Origin: Rhodobacter sp.
GTDB lineage: Bacteria; Pseudomonadota; Alphaproteobacteria; Rhodobacterales; Rhodobacteraceae
Assembly: GCA_027489175.1 (NCBI GenBank)
Contig: JAIYAE010000010.1
Coordinates: forward strand, 1 to 47,847
Direction of reading: 5' to 3'
DNA: 47,847 nt
Made by a program: the position numbers and the translations under genes. Positions within the stretch are counted from its first letter, which is position 1. Each line of letters starts with the position of its first letter. Under the pieces are notes generated by a model, which was not told where the DNA came from, searched no databases, and worked only from the letters and a program-made list of their open reading frames with translations. Below, in pieces: positions 37,484-47,847 of the stretch.

Positions 37484-38041
37484 ATGCAGTGGCTGATCGG
37501 GGCGGCTTTGGCGATGATTCTGGCCTGTGGCGTGGCTGCGCCGATGGCCGCGGAAAAGGTCTTGGTGGAGGATTTCACGGTGCAGCCTGAAACGCGCTGG
37601 CGCTTTTTCGCGGATACGGTGATGGGTGGCGTCTCGACCGGGCGGGTGCGCTTTGTCGAAGAGGGCGGCCGGACCCATGCGCAGATGACCGGCACGGTCA
37701 GCACGGCAAGCAATGGCGGGTTCATCCAGATGCGGCTGGATCTGCCCACACCGCCCGCCCAGGGCACGACCGGCGTGCGGCTGGTGGTGCGGGGCAATGA
37801 CCAGCGCTATTTCGTGCATCTGCGGACCGATGGGACGGTGCTGCCCTGGCAGTATTATCAGGCCGGGTTTGACGTCACGCGCGACTGGGCCGAGGTGCGG
37901 TTGCCGTTCAGCGCTTTCGAGGCCTCGGGTGCGCTTCTGCGCGACACGCCGCGGGCTGACCGGCTGACCTCGATCGGGGTTGTGGCCTTTGGGCGGGATC
38001 ATGAAGCCATGATCGAGGTGCGCGAGGTCGGGTTCTACTAG
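37484..38041 (+). CDS. Secreted CIA30 family protein
   Basis: A 185-residue protein with a signal peptide (about 1-25, ending PMAAE) and a jelly-roll CIA30 domain (FFADTVMGGVSTGRV, GFIQMRLDLP, YFVHLRTDG, PWQYYQAGF). CIA30 proteins in eukaryotes assist complex I assembly; bacterial members are of unknown role and this one is exported. GGGAGGGGG lies ahead of the ATG at 37484. Its stop overlaps the 3' end of the converging LacI-type gene by four bases. Confidence 0.85.
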   Translation: MQWLIGAALAMILACGVAAPMAAEKVLVEDFTVQPETRWRFFADTVMGGVSTGRVRFVEEGGRTHAQMTGTVSTASNGGFIQMRLDLPTPPAQGTTGVRLVVRGNDQRYFVHLRTDGTVLPWQYYQAGFDVTRDWAEVRLPFSAFEASGALLRDTPRADRLTSIGVVAFGRDHEAMIEVREVGFY

Positions 38042-39054
38042 CCCCGGATCGTATCGCCCGGCTGCAGGGTCGGGAACAGTTCCAGCTTTTCGGCCGGGAT
38101 CAGTTTGCCGGCTATGATCTCGGCCGCGCGTTTGCCGATTTCAAGGCGGCAGGCGTCCATCGTCGCCAGCTTGCGGGGCAGGCCGTCCAGAAGCTCTACC
38201 CCGTTGAACCCGGCGAGGCCGATCTTTCCGGGCACGTCCAGACCTTCGGCAAGGCAGTGCAGAAGGCCGCCCGCGCCGATCATGTCATTGGAATAATAAA
38301 GGAAATCCACATCCGGATTGCGGGCAAGGATGGCGGCGGTCATCTCTCTCCCCTTCAGGAGGGCGGACCCGCCGGAGTAGAATTCCCGGTCAACGAGGGT
38401 AAGTCCAGCCTTGGCCAGCGCCTCTTCAAACCCCTCAAGCCGCTTGCGGGCGCGGTGGTCGTTCGGCATCTGGGTGCCAAGGAAGGCGATCTTGCGGTAG
38501 CCGGCGGCGATGATCGCTTCGGCCATCTGACGCCCGGCGCGGCGGTGGGAAATGCCGACGGCGTGGTTGATCGGGTCACCGTCGATATCCATGATCTCGA
38601 CAATGGGGATGCCGGCGCGGTTCAGCATCGCGCGGGCGGCGTCGGTATGTTCCAGCCCGGCGATGATCATGCCCGACGGCCGCCATGACAGCATTTCGTA
38701 GATCACCGTCTCTTCCCGGTCGGGGAGGTAGTTCGTGACACCCACCACCGGCTGCAGGCCGGTGCCGTCGAGGACCGAGGAAATGCCGGTCATCACCTCG
38801 GGGAAGACCATGTTCGACAGCGAGGGAATCACCACGCCCACCAGGTTCACCCGCTGCGAGGCAAGCGCGCCGGCGATCTTGTTCGGGACGTAGCCAAGGG
38901 TGCGCGCCGCCTCCAGCACCTTTTCGCGGGTCGGGGCCGAGACATCGCCCCGGTTGCGAAGCACGCGACTGACGGTCATTTCGGACACGCCGGAGGCTTC
39001 GGACACATCGCGAAGGGTCAGGGTGTGGCGCGGGTCGGGGGTGGGTTTGGTCAA
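38038..39054 (-). CDS. LacI-family transcriptional regulator (GntR-like)
   Basis: A 338-residue repressor of the LacI/GalR family, close in layout to gluconate repressor GntR. The HTH reads TLRDVSEASGVSEMTVSRVL (about 12-31), followed by the hinge (KIAGALASQRVNLVGVVIP) and the sugar-binding domain. The start is uncertain: TTG at 39054 is preferred, since the two operator-like sites (39088-39148) lie just upstream; an ATG at 39123 would place one operator inside the gene. The effector is unknown; no sugar catabolic gene is adjacent. Confidence 0.88.
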   Translation of the reverse strand: MTKPTPDPRHTLTLRDVSEASGVSEMTVSRVLRNRGDVSAPTREKVLEAARTLGYVPNKIAGALASQRVNLVGVVIPSLSNMVFPEVMTGISSVLDGTGLQPVVGVTNYLPDREETVIYEMLSWRPSGMIIAGLEHTDAARAMLNRAGIPIVEIMDIDGDPINHAVGISHRRAGRQMAEAIIAAGYRKIAFLGTQMPNDHRARKRLEGFEEALAKAGLTLVDREFYSGGSALLKGREMTAAILARNPDVDFLYYSNDMIGAGGLLHCLAEGLDVPGKIGLAGFNGVELLDGLPRKLATMDACRLEIGKRAAEIIAGKLIPAEKLELFPTLQPGDTIRG

Positions 39055-39087
39055 GGGACATGTCCGGCGCGGGGTGGGGATGGTCTT

Positions 39088-39148
39088 TGTTAGCGCCAAA
39101 GGCCGGGCTTGTCCAAGGCGCATTCGTCTGCTAGTGTTACCGCTAACA
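39088..39148. promoter_or_regulatory. Two LacI-type operator sites
   Basis: TGTTACCGCTAACA (39135-39148) differs at one position from the perfect palindrome TGTTAGCGCTAACA. A second site TGTTAGCGCCAAAG (39088-39101) matches 11 of 14. Both have the central CG of LacI-family operators and are 47 bases apart, just upstream of the regulator gene, which suggests autoregulation, possibly by looping. Confidence 0.6.
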
Positions 39149-39322
39149 GCCGCCGGGTCTCAGGCCTGGGCTGGTCATATCCTGCGTGTCCGACAAGCTC
39201 TCAACCCGGATGCGACGGACCAGGGGGGGAGTAGTGGGCCAAAACTTGCTTCCCCCTTTTCTTTTTCTCCAGTTGCCTTGGACGTGGTTTCGACGCATTC
39301 AGTCGCAGGCAGTGAAGCAACT

Positions 39323-39398
39323 GGCTCCGTAGCTCAGGGGATAGAGCGGCCGCCTCCTAAGCGGCAGGTCGATGGTTCGAATCCATCCGGGGTCACCA
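39323..39398 (+). tRNA. tRNA-Arg (anticodon CCT)
   Basis: Cloverleaf: acceptor GGCTCCG/CGGGGTC (two G-U pairs), D-arm GCTC/GAGC, anticodon stem GCCGC/GCGGC around CTCCTAA (anticodon CCT), T-arm GATGG/CCATC, discriminator A and encoded CCA. It lies between the LacI-type gene and the cupin gene, which starts 18 bases after it. Confidence 0.95.
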
Positions 39399-39415
39399 GC
39401 CTGAATGGGTGGGTC

Positions 39416-39985
39416 ATGCGGCATCCGGACATCGACGCGTTTCTTGCGGCTTCAGCACTGGCGCTGCGGGCCGCGACCAAGGGCGCTGCGGCGCGGGCGG
39501 CTGAGGTGGTGATCAGCCGCTGGCAGGCTGCGGGGAAGCCCGGTGTCGCGGCGGAGCGGTTGCCGGTCTGCGACTGGATTGCGCCAGCGCTGGCGGCGGT
39601 TGCACCAGAGCGCGCGGCCCTCGCGGCGGCCTTTGCGGCGATCGAGGGGCAGTTGCGCTGGGCGCGCCGGGCGTCCGCCAGTATTCATGAACAGACATTC
39701 TGGAACGGTCACGCCAACGCGGTGATCCTGGGGCCGGGGGGTCTTGAGGCGCGGGATGACCTTTGGGTGGGCGTCACGGTGATGGCGCCTGGGGTGGATT
39801 ATGTGGACCACCACCACGCGCCGGAAGAGGTGTATCTGTCGCTGAGCCCGGGCGAGTGGTGGAATTCCGACATGGACTGGACCGATCCGGGACCGATCAG
39901 CGCGATCTACAACCCGCCGGGGATCACCCATGCCATGCGGTCTGGCAAGGAGCCGTTTCTGGCTTTGTGGTATCTGCCCTTGTAG
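39416..39985 (+). CDS. DMSP-lyase-like cupin protein
   Basis: A 189-residue protein whose C-terminal half is a cupin resembling the dimethylsulfoniopropionate lyases DddL/DddQ. The metal site is recognisable: His132-His134 region (DHHHAPEEVY, 131-140), Glu138, Tyr140 and His172 (GITHAMR). These would bind a divalent metal and cleave DMSP to dimethyl sulfide and acrylate; substrate is unproven, and acrylate-handling genes are not in the window. It starts 18 bases after tRNA-Arg with a weak GGGTGGG site and could be read from the same transcript. It converges with gyrB across a repeat element. Confidence 0.78.
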   Translation: MRHPDIDAFLAASALALRAATKGAAARAAEVVISRWQAAGKPGVAAERLPVCDWIAPALAAVAPERAALAAAFAAIEGQLRWARRASASIHEQTFWNGHANAVILGPGGLEARDDLWVGVTVMAPGVDYVDHHHAPEEVYLSLSPGEWWNSDMDWTDPGPISAIYNPPGITHAMRSGKEPFLALWYLPL

Positions 39986-39994
39986 ACGCGGGAG

Positions 39995-40062
39995 CCGGAA
40001 CTTTGAAAAATTCCGGACCGGAGCCTTTGAAGGCTCCGGTGCGATTTCTTTGAAGAAATCGC
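39995..40062. repeat. Multi-hairpin intergenic element, copy B
   Basis: Three hairpins: CCGGAA.../...TTCCGG (39995-40016), CCGGAGCCTT/AAGGCTCCGG with a TG loop (40018-40039), and GCGATTTCTT/AAGAAATCGC with a TG loop (40041-40062). Read on the minus strand it repeats copy A at 22543-22598 in the same order: GCGATTTCTT hairpin, ACCGGAG hairpin, then CTCCCG-CGTC. It lies between the convergent cupin and gyrB genes, like copy A at another convergent junction. Confidence 0.8.
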
Positions 40063-40078
40063 CGCCCCGAAGGTTGGG

Positions 40079-42559
<2,481 letters not shown>

Positions 42560-42610
42560 TTATAGCGGTTTGGGGGGGGAATGTCACCCCTTTGACACAA
42601 GATTTGGTGG

Positions 42611-43231
42611 TCAGACGAAGGGGATGGCCAGCCCGACGCCGATCAGAAGAATGCCTGAAGCGATGTTCAGCCGCCGCATCGCCTCGGGGCTGGAAAGCAG
42701 GCGGCGGGCGCGGTCCAGGAACCAGGCCAGCCCCAGATTTCCCAGCATCGGGATGAGGGCGGAGATGAGGAGAATGGCGGTGACATCGGCCGCATTGACC
42801 CGCGACAGGTCAAAAAACCCGGGCAGGACGCCCATGTAAAAGAGGATGGCTTTGGGGTTGCCGATCACCGCGGCGACGCCCACGGCAAAGCCCGCCCAGG
42901 CTCCCGGTTTCGTCAGGCGGCTGTCGGCATCAAGGCTGGCGGCGGGCTTGCGGATGAGGAGGATGCCCATCAGCAGGAAGGTCGCGGCGGCGACCCAACG
43001 CAGGACCTGCAGAAACTCACCATAGACCGACAGGACCCAGGCGAGGCCGAAGATCGCGGCCAGGGGCCAGATCAGGTCCCCCAGGGCCACGCCGATGGCC
43101 AGGGGCCAGGCGCCCCGGAACCCGAAGGCCAGCGACCGTGCCGTGAGGGCCACCCAGACCGGGCCAGGCACGACCCAGAGCGCCGCCATGCCCCAGGCGT
43201 AGAGTGTGAGTTCGTATAACGAAACGGTCAT
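42611..43231 (-). CDS. LysE/RhtB family amino acid exporter
   Basis: A 206-residue inner-membrane protein with about six hydrophobic segments. The LysE signature is seen in VPGPVWVALTARSLAFGFRG and in GNPKAILFYMGVLPGFF. It would export an amino acid or related compound; which one is unknown. It begins four bases after the recF stop, so it is co-transcribed with the replication genes despite its unrelated role. It is placed between recF and gyrB. Confidence 0.9.
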   Translation of the reverse strand: MTVSLYELTLYAWGMAALWVVPGPVWVALTARSLAFGFRGAWPLAIGVALGDLIWPLAAIFGLAWVLSVYGEFLQVLRWVAAATFLLMGILLIRKPAASLDADSRLTKPGAWAGFAVGVAAVIGNPKAILFYMGVLPGFFDLSRVNAADVTAILLISALIPMLGNLGLAWFLDRARRLLSSPEAMRRLNIASGILLIGVGLAIPFV

Positions 43232-43235
43232 TCAC

Positions 43236-44318
43236 TTATTCCACGCTGATGCGGGACCCGCTGATATCATCCTGCAGGGCAAGGCGCTGGCCACGAGCGC
43301 CAAGCGCGTCAAACAGGTCTGCATCGGTTCCGGTCATGATGGCCTGCGCCCCCAAAGCGCAGATTTCGTCATAAAGGGCGGCGCGGCGGGTGGCGTCAAG
43401 GTGTGCCGCAACCTCATCCAGAAGAAGGATCGGCGCGCGCCCCAGATCCTGCGCCAAAGCACGGGTGTTGGCGAGGATCAGGCTGATGAGAAGGGCCTTC
43501 TGCTCACCGGTGGAGCATTGGTCGGCGGGCACACCCTTGGCGGCGTAGCGGGCGAGGAGGTCGGCGCGGTGGGGGCCGATCAGGCTGCGCCCGGCGGCAA
43601 TGTCACGGCGGCGGTTTTCGGCAAGGGCGGTGGCGAGGTCGTCGGGGTCGTCGCTGGCAAGGGACAGGTCAGCGGTGGGAAAGGCGCTGGCGGGGTCAAT
43701 GGCGGCGGCGATACGGGCAAGGGCCGTGCGGCGGTTCTGCGTGATCTGCTGGCCCGCTTCGGCCATCTGCGCCTCTAGCGCGCCATACCAGTGCGGATCG
43801 GTGACGCCATCACGGATCAGGCGGTTGCGGTCGCGCATCGCCTTTTCGTAAGTGATCGTTTGTTCACCATGCTCCGGCATGAAGCTGAGGGTCATGCGAT
43901 CCAGGAACCGGCGGCGGCCTTCGGCGGCTTCGATCCAGAGGCGATCCATCGCGGGGACCAGCCAGAGAATGCGCAGGATGCGGCCAAGGCTGGCTTGGGT
44001 GGCTTGCTTGCCGTCGATACGGACCTGCCGCGCCTCACCCGGTTCAGCCCAGGTTTCAAGCTCATGCTTGCCGGACAGGCCCTGGACGCTTGCGGTGACT
44101 TTCCAGCCAAGGGCTTCGGGGCGGCGAGCAAGGTCTTCCACTGCGGCACGGCGGAGGCCACGGCCGGGGGAGAGGAGCGAGACCGCCTCCAACACGTTGG
44201 TCTTGCCCGCGCCATTGGGGCCGACCAGCGCCACGGGGCGGCCGTCCAGCACCAGTCGCGCGGCGCGGTGGCTGCGGAAATGCGACAGGGCGAGGGTTTC
44301 GATCACCAGACCGCCCAC
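43236..44318 (-). CDS. recF: RecF, DNA repair ATPase
   Basis: SMC-like ATPase that helps load RecA at gaps. The 360-residue frame has the Walker A GPNGAGKT (about 34-41), the ABC-type signature STGEQKALLISLIL and Walker B ILLLDEVAAHLD. The start is GTG at 44318; AAAGGGA lies nine bases upstream. It follows dnaN (38-base gap) and precedes the LysE gene by four bases. Confidence 0.96.
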   Translation of the reverse strand: MGGLVIETLALSHFRSHRAARLVLDGRPVALVGPNGAGKTNVLEAVSLLSPGRGLRRAAVEDLARRPEALGWKVTASVQGLSGKHELETWAEPGEARQVRIDGKQATQASLGRILRILWLVPAMDRLWIEAAEGRRRFLDRMTLSFMPEHGEQTITYEKAMRDRNRLIRDGVTDPHWYGALEAQMAEAGQQITQNRRTALARIAAAIDPASAFPTADLSLASDDPDDLATALAENRRRDIAAGRSLIGPHRADLLARYAAKGVPADQCSTGEQKALLISLILANTRALAQDLGRAPILLLDEVAAHLDATRRAALYDEICALGAQAIMTGTDADLFDALGARGQRLALQDDISGSRISVE

Positions 44319-44356
44319 GGGGATTTCCCTTTCAGAACGGGGGCTTGAGCCTTAGG

Positions 44357-45475
44357 TCAGACCCGCATCGGCATGACGACATAGACCGCCGACAGGTCAT
44401 TGCCTTCGCGCATCAGCGTGGGATCGGCCGAGGAGTTGAAAAGGAACACCGCATTTTCCCGGTCCACCTGGCTGGCGATTTCGAGGAGATACTTGGCGTT
44501 GAAGCCGATCTCCAACCGCTCATCCCCATAGGCAACGGCGAGTTCTTCTTCGGCGGCACCGCTGTCGGGGGCGTTGACGGAAAGGATCAGGCGGTCTTCT
44601 TCCAGCGACAGTTTCACCGCGCGCGAGCGTTCGGAGGAGACGGTGGCGACGCGATCAACGGCCTTGGCGAATTCGGACGCGTCCACCTCAAGCCGGCGGG
44701 TGTTGCCGGTGGGGATGACGCGGGTGTAGTCGGGGAAGGTGCCGTCGATGACCTTGGAGGTCAGGGTGATGGCGGGCGTGGCAAAGCGAACTTTCGTCTC
44801 AGACACCGAAACCGCGATGGTGGCGTCATCGTCATCCAGAAGCTTCCGCAACTCTCCCACCGTCTTGCGGGGGACGATCACGCCGGGCATGCCATCCGCG
44901 CCTTCGGGCAGGGGCGCGTCAATGCGGGCGAGGCGGTGGCCATCGGTGGCCACACAGCGCAGGACCTTGCCGGTCTCACCCGTGGAGACGTGCATGTAGA
45001 CGCCGTTGAGGTAATAGCGGGTTTCCTCGGTCGAGATTGCGAACTTCGCCTTGTCGAAGAGGCGGCGCAGGACCGGGGCGGGGGCGGCGAAGTTGGAGGA
45101 ATACTCCGACGTCGCCATGACCGGGAAATCTTCCTTCGGCAGCGTGGCGAGGCTGAAGGTGGAGCGGCCAGCGGTGATGGTCAGGCGACCAGCGGCGGCG
45201 TCTTCGGCCAGGTTCACCAGCGCGCCATCAGGGAGCTTGCGGCAGATTTCGTGCAGCATGACGGCGGAAACGGTGGTGGAGCCTGCGCGTTCCACCATGG
45301 CGGGGGCGCGGTCGACGACTTCGATATCCAGATCGGTGGCGCGGAAAGAGACCTGCGCACCCTCAGCCTCAATCAGCACGTTGGCAAGGATCGGGATCGT
45401 GTTCCGGCGTTCGACGACCGATTGTGCCTGCGCCAGCGCCTTGAGCAAAACCGCGCGTTCGATGCTGAGCTTCAT
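44357..45475 (-). CDS. dnaN: DnaN, DNA polymerase III sliding clamp
   Basis: Beta clamp that encircles DNA and tethers polymerase. The 372-residue frame starts MKLSIERAVLLKAL and shows VVERRNTIPILANVLI, the ATDGHRLA block (about residue 170) and the conserved end VYVVMPMRV. GGGGGAAG precedes the ATG at 45475; the open frame extends to 45538 without homology. It lies downstream of dnaA, separated by a short hairpin. Confidence 0.97.
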   Translation of the reverse strand: MKLSIERAVLLKALAQAQSVVERRNTIPILANVLIEAEGAQVSFRATDLDIEVVDRAPAMVERAGSTTVSAVMLHEICRKLPDGALVNLAEDAAAGRLTITAGRSTFSLATLPKEDFPVMATSEYSSNFAAPAPVLRRLFDKAKFAISTEETRYYLNGVYMHVSTGETGKVLRCVATDGHRLARIDAPLPEGADGMPGVIVPRKTVGELRKLLDDDDATIAVSVSETKVRFATPAITLTSKVIDGTFPDYTRVIPTGNTRRLEVDASEFAKAVDRVATVSSERSRAVKLSLEEDRLILSVNAPDSGAAEEELAVAYGDERLEIGFNAKYLLEIASQVDRENAVFLFNSSADPTLMREGNDLSAVYVVMPMRV

Positions 45476-45570
45476 CTGACTTCCCCCTGCCGACCCCCCA
45501 TAAGGGACGCCGAATTTACCCGGTTTCCGCCGGTTCACAAGTGTTTCGCTGGACTGTGGGTGCGTTTCTG

Positions 45571-45591
45571 GGGGCCGTCAAGGGCGGCCCC
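45571..45591 (-). terminator. Hairpin between dnaA and dnaN
   Basis: Seven-base stem GGGGCCG/CGGCCCC with a seven-base loop, three bases beyond the dnaA stop. Without a U tract it is more likely an attenuator or mRNA-stability element than a full terminator. Confidence 0.45.
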
Positions 45592-45594
45592 GCT

Positions 45595-46953
45595 TTAGCC
45601 CTGCAGAAGGCGGCGCAGAAGCTGCAGATCGTCGGAAAGCTGGCTGTCGGTGGCCATCAATTCCTCAATCTTGCGAACGCCGTGCATGATGGTGGTGTGG
45701 TCGCGACCCCCGAAGCGGCGGCCGATTTCGGGCAAGGAGCGCGGGGTTAGCTGCTTGGAGAGATACATCGCCACCTGACGCGGCCGGGCGATGTTGCGCA
45801 ACCGCTTGGGGCCGATCATGTCGGAGAGGCGGATGTTGTAATGCTCGGCCACCTTGCGCTGGATTTCTTCGATGGAAAGCTTGCGGTCAGAGGAGCGGAG
45901 GATGTCAGCAAGGCAATCCTGCGCCAGTTCCAGCGTGATTTCGCGGCCGACGAGGCTGGCGAAGGCGAAGAGGCGGGTCAGCGCCCCTTCAAGGATGCGG
46001 ACGTTCGAGGTGATGCGGTGGGCGAGGAATTCCAGCACCCCGTCAGCCAGCACAAGGCCCCGATACTGCGAGCGATAGTAATCCACTTTCTGCTGCAGGA
46101 TCCCGAGGCGGAGTTCGTAATCGGTCGGGTGCAAGTCAACGACCAGCCCGCATTGCAGGCGGGACTTGATGCGTTCCTCAAGATCCTTGATCTCACCCGG
46201 CGCGCGGTCGGCGGAGATGACGATCTGTTTGTTCTGGTCCACAAGGGCGTTGAACGTGTGGAAGAATTCTTCCTGGGTGGAATCCTTGCCGGCGATGAAC
46301 TGGACGTCATCAACCATGAGGACGTCAACCGAGCGGAACAGCTCCTTGAAGTCCATCACCTGGCGTTCGCGCAGGGCCTGGACGAAGCGGTACATGAACT
46401 GCTCAGCCGAAAGGTAAAGGACGCGCAGGTCGGGGCTGCGGGTGTGAAGTTCATGCGCGATGGCGTGCATGAGGTGCGTCTTACCAAGGCCGACACCGCC
46501 ATAGAGGAACAGCGGGTTGAAGGTCACCGGGCCGCCTTCGGCCACACGACGGGCGGCGGCATGCGCAAGCTCATTCGGTTTGCCGACGACGAAGCTGTCA
46601 AAGGTGAAGCGGGCATCAAGGGGCGCGCCGGGCAGGTCTTCGACCGGAACCGCGCGGGTGCGGGCGGGCTTGGCGGCGGCCTTCACCGGGGCGGGGGCGG
46701 CGGCCATCGATGGGGCGCCGAGGGCAAACTCCACCCGCTCAACCGGCGAGCCGGCGCTGGCAAGCTGGCTGCGGATATGGTCGGCATAGTTGCGCTGGAC
46801 CCAGTCGCCGAAAAAGATCGTAGGGACTTCAAAACGGGCAACGCCGTTGTGCAGCAGGGCAAGTTTCAGCGGTTCGATCCAGGTGACGTAATTGTTTTTC
46901 CCAACACGCTTGATCAGCTCTTCCCGGACCTGACCCCAAGTTTCGTTCGTCAT
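45595..46953 (-). CDS. dnaA: DnaA, replication initiator
   Basis: AAA+ protein that binds DnaA boxes and opens the origin. The 452-residue frame has domain I (WGQVREELIKRVGKNNYVTWIEPL), a short linker rich in Ala/Pro, the ATPase domain with Walker A GGVGLGKT (about 155-162) and Walker B LMVDDVQFI, and the DNA-binding domain IV with GGRDHTTIMHGVRKIEEL. The ATG at 46953 has a weak AGGTC ahead. The spacer upstream (46954-47420) shows no cluster of DnaA boxes, so oriC is probably elsewhere. Confidence 0.98.
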   Translation of the reverse strand: MTNETWGQVREELIKRVGKNNYVTWIEPLKLALLHNGVARFEVPTIFFGDWVQRNYADHIRSQLASAGSPVERVEFALGAPSMAAAPAPVKAAAKPARTRAVPVEDLPGAPLDARFTFDSFVVGKPNELAHAAARRVAEGGPVTFNPLFLYGGVGLGKTHLMHAIAHELHTRSPDLRVLYLSAEQFMYRFVQALRERQVMDFKELFRSVDVLMVDDVQFIAGKDSTQEEFFHTFNALVDQNKQIVISADRAPGEIKDLEERIKSRLQCGLVVDLHPTDYELRLGILQQKVDYYRSQYRGLVLADGVLEFLAHRITSNVRILEGALTRLFAFASLVGREITLELAQDCLADILRSSDRKLSIEEIQRKVAEHYNIRLSDMIGPKRLRNIARPRQVAMYLSKQLTPRSLPEIGRRFGGRDHTTIMHGVRKIEELMATDSQLSDDLQLLRRLLQG

Positions 46954-47420
46954 TCGCTTTGACCTGCCAATATCCCGGACCCGACAGAAAATCTGCCGAA
47001 CCTGCACTTCCTATTCACCATACGTGCCGCGTCGACCAAACCTGCCCTGCCCCCTGGGTGAGGGCGGGCCAATCCGGTTCTGGCAAGGGACAGGACGCGC
47101 AGGCGCCACAGCCGGTTGCCCGGCAGGCTTGCCCCTGCATGACGGAGTGGCTTGAATGCCACTGCCAAATCATTGATCACAAAAGGAAAACCCAGATTTT
47201 GTGGCGTACCAGCCCCTGATCCGTGCAGCGGTTTTCCCTTTGCGACCCGTTCTTGTCCCCCAAGTCGACGTGAATCGCAGGGAGACGCTAGCAAGCGGTC
47301 TGCGGGGTCTGCAACCGAACATCTCGCTTGACAGGCATTCCCGGAAATCGAATCCGGCGGCCCGTGCAAATCGGCAACGGAGTGCGCAAAACCGGTCGCG
47401 GGATCGGCGCAAAACAGCGA
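46954..47420. other. Long spacer upstream of dnaA
   Basis: No convincing gene on either strand; one long minus-strand frame has no recognisable similarity or good start. I found no DnaA box matching TTATCCACA closely and no A/T-rich unwinding region, so it does not look like an origin. It must contain the dnaA promoter, but no sigma-70 pair could be assigned. Two GANTC sites (47272, 47350) are within chance expectation. Confidence 0.5.
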
Positions 47421-47449
47421 AAGGGCGCAACCCTGGCGGGTGCGCCCTT
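47421..47449 (-). terminator. Terminator of rpsT
   Basis: Stem AAGGGCGCA/TGCGCCCTT, extended by CCC/GGG around TGGC with one bulged base, lying about 50 bases beyond the rpsT stop on the minus strand. On that strand it is followed by TCGCTGTTTT, giving a modest U tract. Confidence 0.7.
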
Positions 47450-47499
47450 CAGGTCCTGAACCGGCCTGAAGGCCTGGCACAGGGAATCGATCAGAGGGG

Positions 47500-47778
47500 T
47501 CAGGCCTTGACGGCAGCGGCCACGTTCTTGACCCGCGAGGTCAGGCGCGAGATCTTGCGCGACACGGTGTTCTTGTGCAGCACGCCTTTCGACACGCCAC
47601 GGGCCAGTTCCGGCTGGGCGGCTTTCAGGGCGGCGGCGGCAACTTCGGCATCGCCCGAAGCGATGGCCTCTTCGACCTTGCGCAGGAAGGTACGGATGCG
47701 CGAGCGGCGGGCCTTGTTGACGGCATAACGCGCTTCGGACTGACGGGCGCGTTTCTTGGACTGGGCGGTATTTGCCAT
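47500..47778 (-). CDS. rpsT: Ribosomal protein S20
   Basis: A 92-residue basic protein of the small ribosomal subunit. [21 protein letters not shown] and the alanine/lysine-rich helices ([31 protein letters not shown]) are typical. AAGGGAAG precedes the ATG. Its place upstream of dnaA on the same strand is common in this order. Confidence 0.97.
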   Translation of the reverse strand: MANTAQSKKRARQSEARYAVNKARRSRIRTFLRKVEEAIASGDAEVAAAALKAAQPELARGVSKGVLHKNTVSRKISRLTSRVKNVAAAVKA

Positions 47779-47847
47779 GGGCTTCCCTTGGGATCTTTCG
47801 GTTTCAAACGGTTTGCACGAAAGACCAAAGGCCCCGACCGATGGTCA

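Noticed and set aside
39323..39398. tRNA-Arg as an integration site of a genomic island
   Set aside because: No integrase, no direct repeat of the tRNA 3' end and no composition change were seen downstream.
47272..47354. Two GANTC sites upstream of dnaA as a CcrM switch
   Set aside because: Two sites in about 550 bases is near chance frequency, unlike the three in 39 bases at ccrM.
46950..47480. Minus-strand open frame upstream of dnaA
   Set aside because: No recognisable similarity, poor start context, and it crosses the probable dnaA promoter and rpsT terminator.
46954..47499. Chromosome origin next to dnaA
   Set aside because: No cluster of DnaA boxes and no A/T-rich unwinding region were found by eye.

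Overview
The window looks like a piece of a high-GC alphaproteobacterial chromosome of the Rhodobacterales (Rhodobacteraceae/Paracoccaceae). The reasons are the high third-position GC, the gene content (GANTC methylase CcrM beside RNase HII, DUF4170-WaaA-LpxK, rpsT-dnaA-dnaN-recF-gyrB, imelysin/DUF1111 cluster) and a left edge that reads like a rhodobacterial rRNA leader. The genus is not determined. No phage, insertion sequence, CRISPR array or integrase was seen, so this is core chromosome with small accessory pockets.

Layout, left to right. 1-437: minus-strand rRNA promoter and leader running off the left edge. 0.4-2 kb: msrPQ methionine sulfoxide repair pair. 2.3-6.6 kb: two fasciclin proteins, an SDR, and a secreted caspase-like/Sel1 protein with a secreted partner. 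6.7-11.7 kb: clpB with a possible small coupled ORF, plus three poorly characterised genes. 11.9-18.2 kb: pyrF, then an imelysin / di-heme DUF1111 / imelysin / DUF1513 cluster interrupted by decayed bfd and bfr (bacterioferritin) genes. 18.3-24.9 kb: Nudix-NfeD-SPFH operon, lipid A genes (DUF4170, waaA, lpxK), a CaiB/BaiF CoA-transferase, a DsbA-like protein and a DciA-like protein. 25-31.3 kb: mutY, an AlkB-like membrane di-iron enzyme, a TPP enzyme, and a three-gene glycosyltransferase-methyltransferase-GtrA operon. 31.4-33.2 kb: rnhB-ccrM with three GANTC sites packed upstream of ccrM. 33.4-35.1 kb: three unrecognised envelope genes, one of which seems to join two membrane helices to an OmpR-type winged helix. 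35.1-40 kb: tRNA-Lys, dapF, mtaB, a CIA30 protein, a LacI-type regulator with two operator-like sites, tRNA-Arg and a DMSP-lyase-like cupin. 40-47.8 kb: gyrB, a LysE exporter, recF, dnaN, dnaA and rpsT, all on the minus strand.

How the parts fit: the right end is the replication-initiation block (DnaA, clamp, RecF, GyrB), but I saw no cluster of DnaA boxes, so the origin is probably elsewhere. ccrM carries its own methylation sites in the region from which it must be transcribed. The iron-linked cluster has lost a bacterioferritin/ferredoxin pair through at least three lesions while the flanking imelysin genes stayed intact. Several short inverted-repeat elements recur at gene ends and probably act as terminators; the clearest is a multi-hairpin element found at 22.5 kb and, in opposite orientation, at 40.0 kb.

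All calls come from reading the sequence by eye. No database search, folding or alignment program was run.
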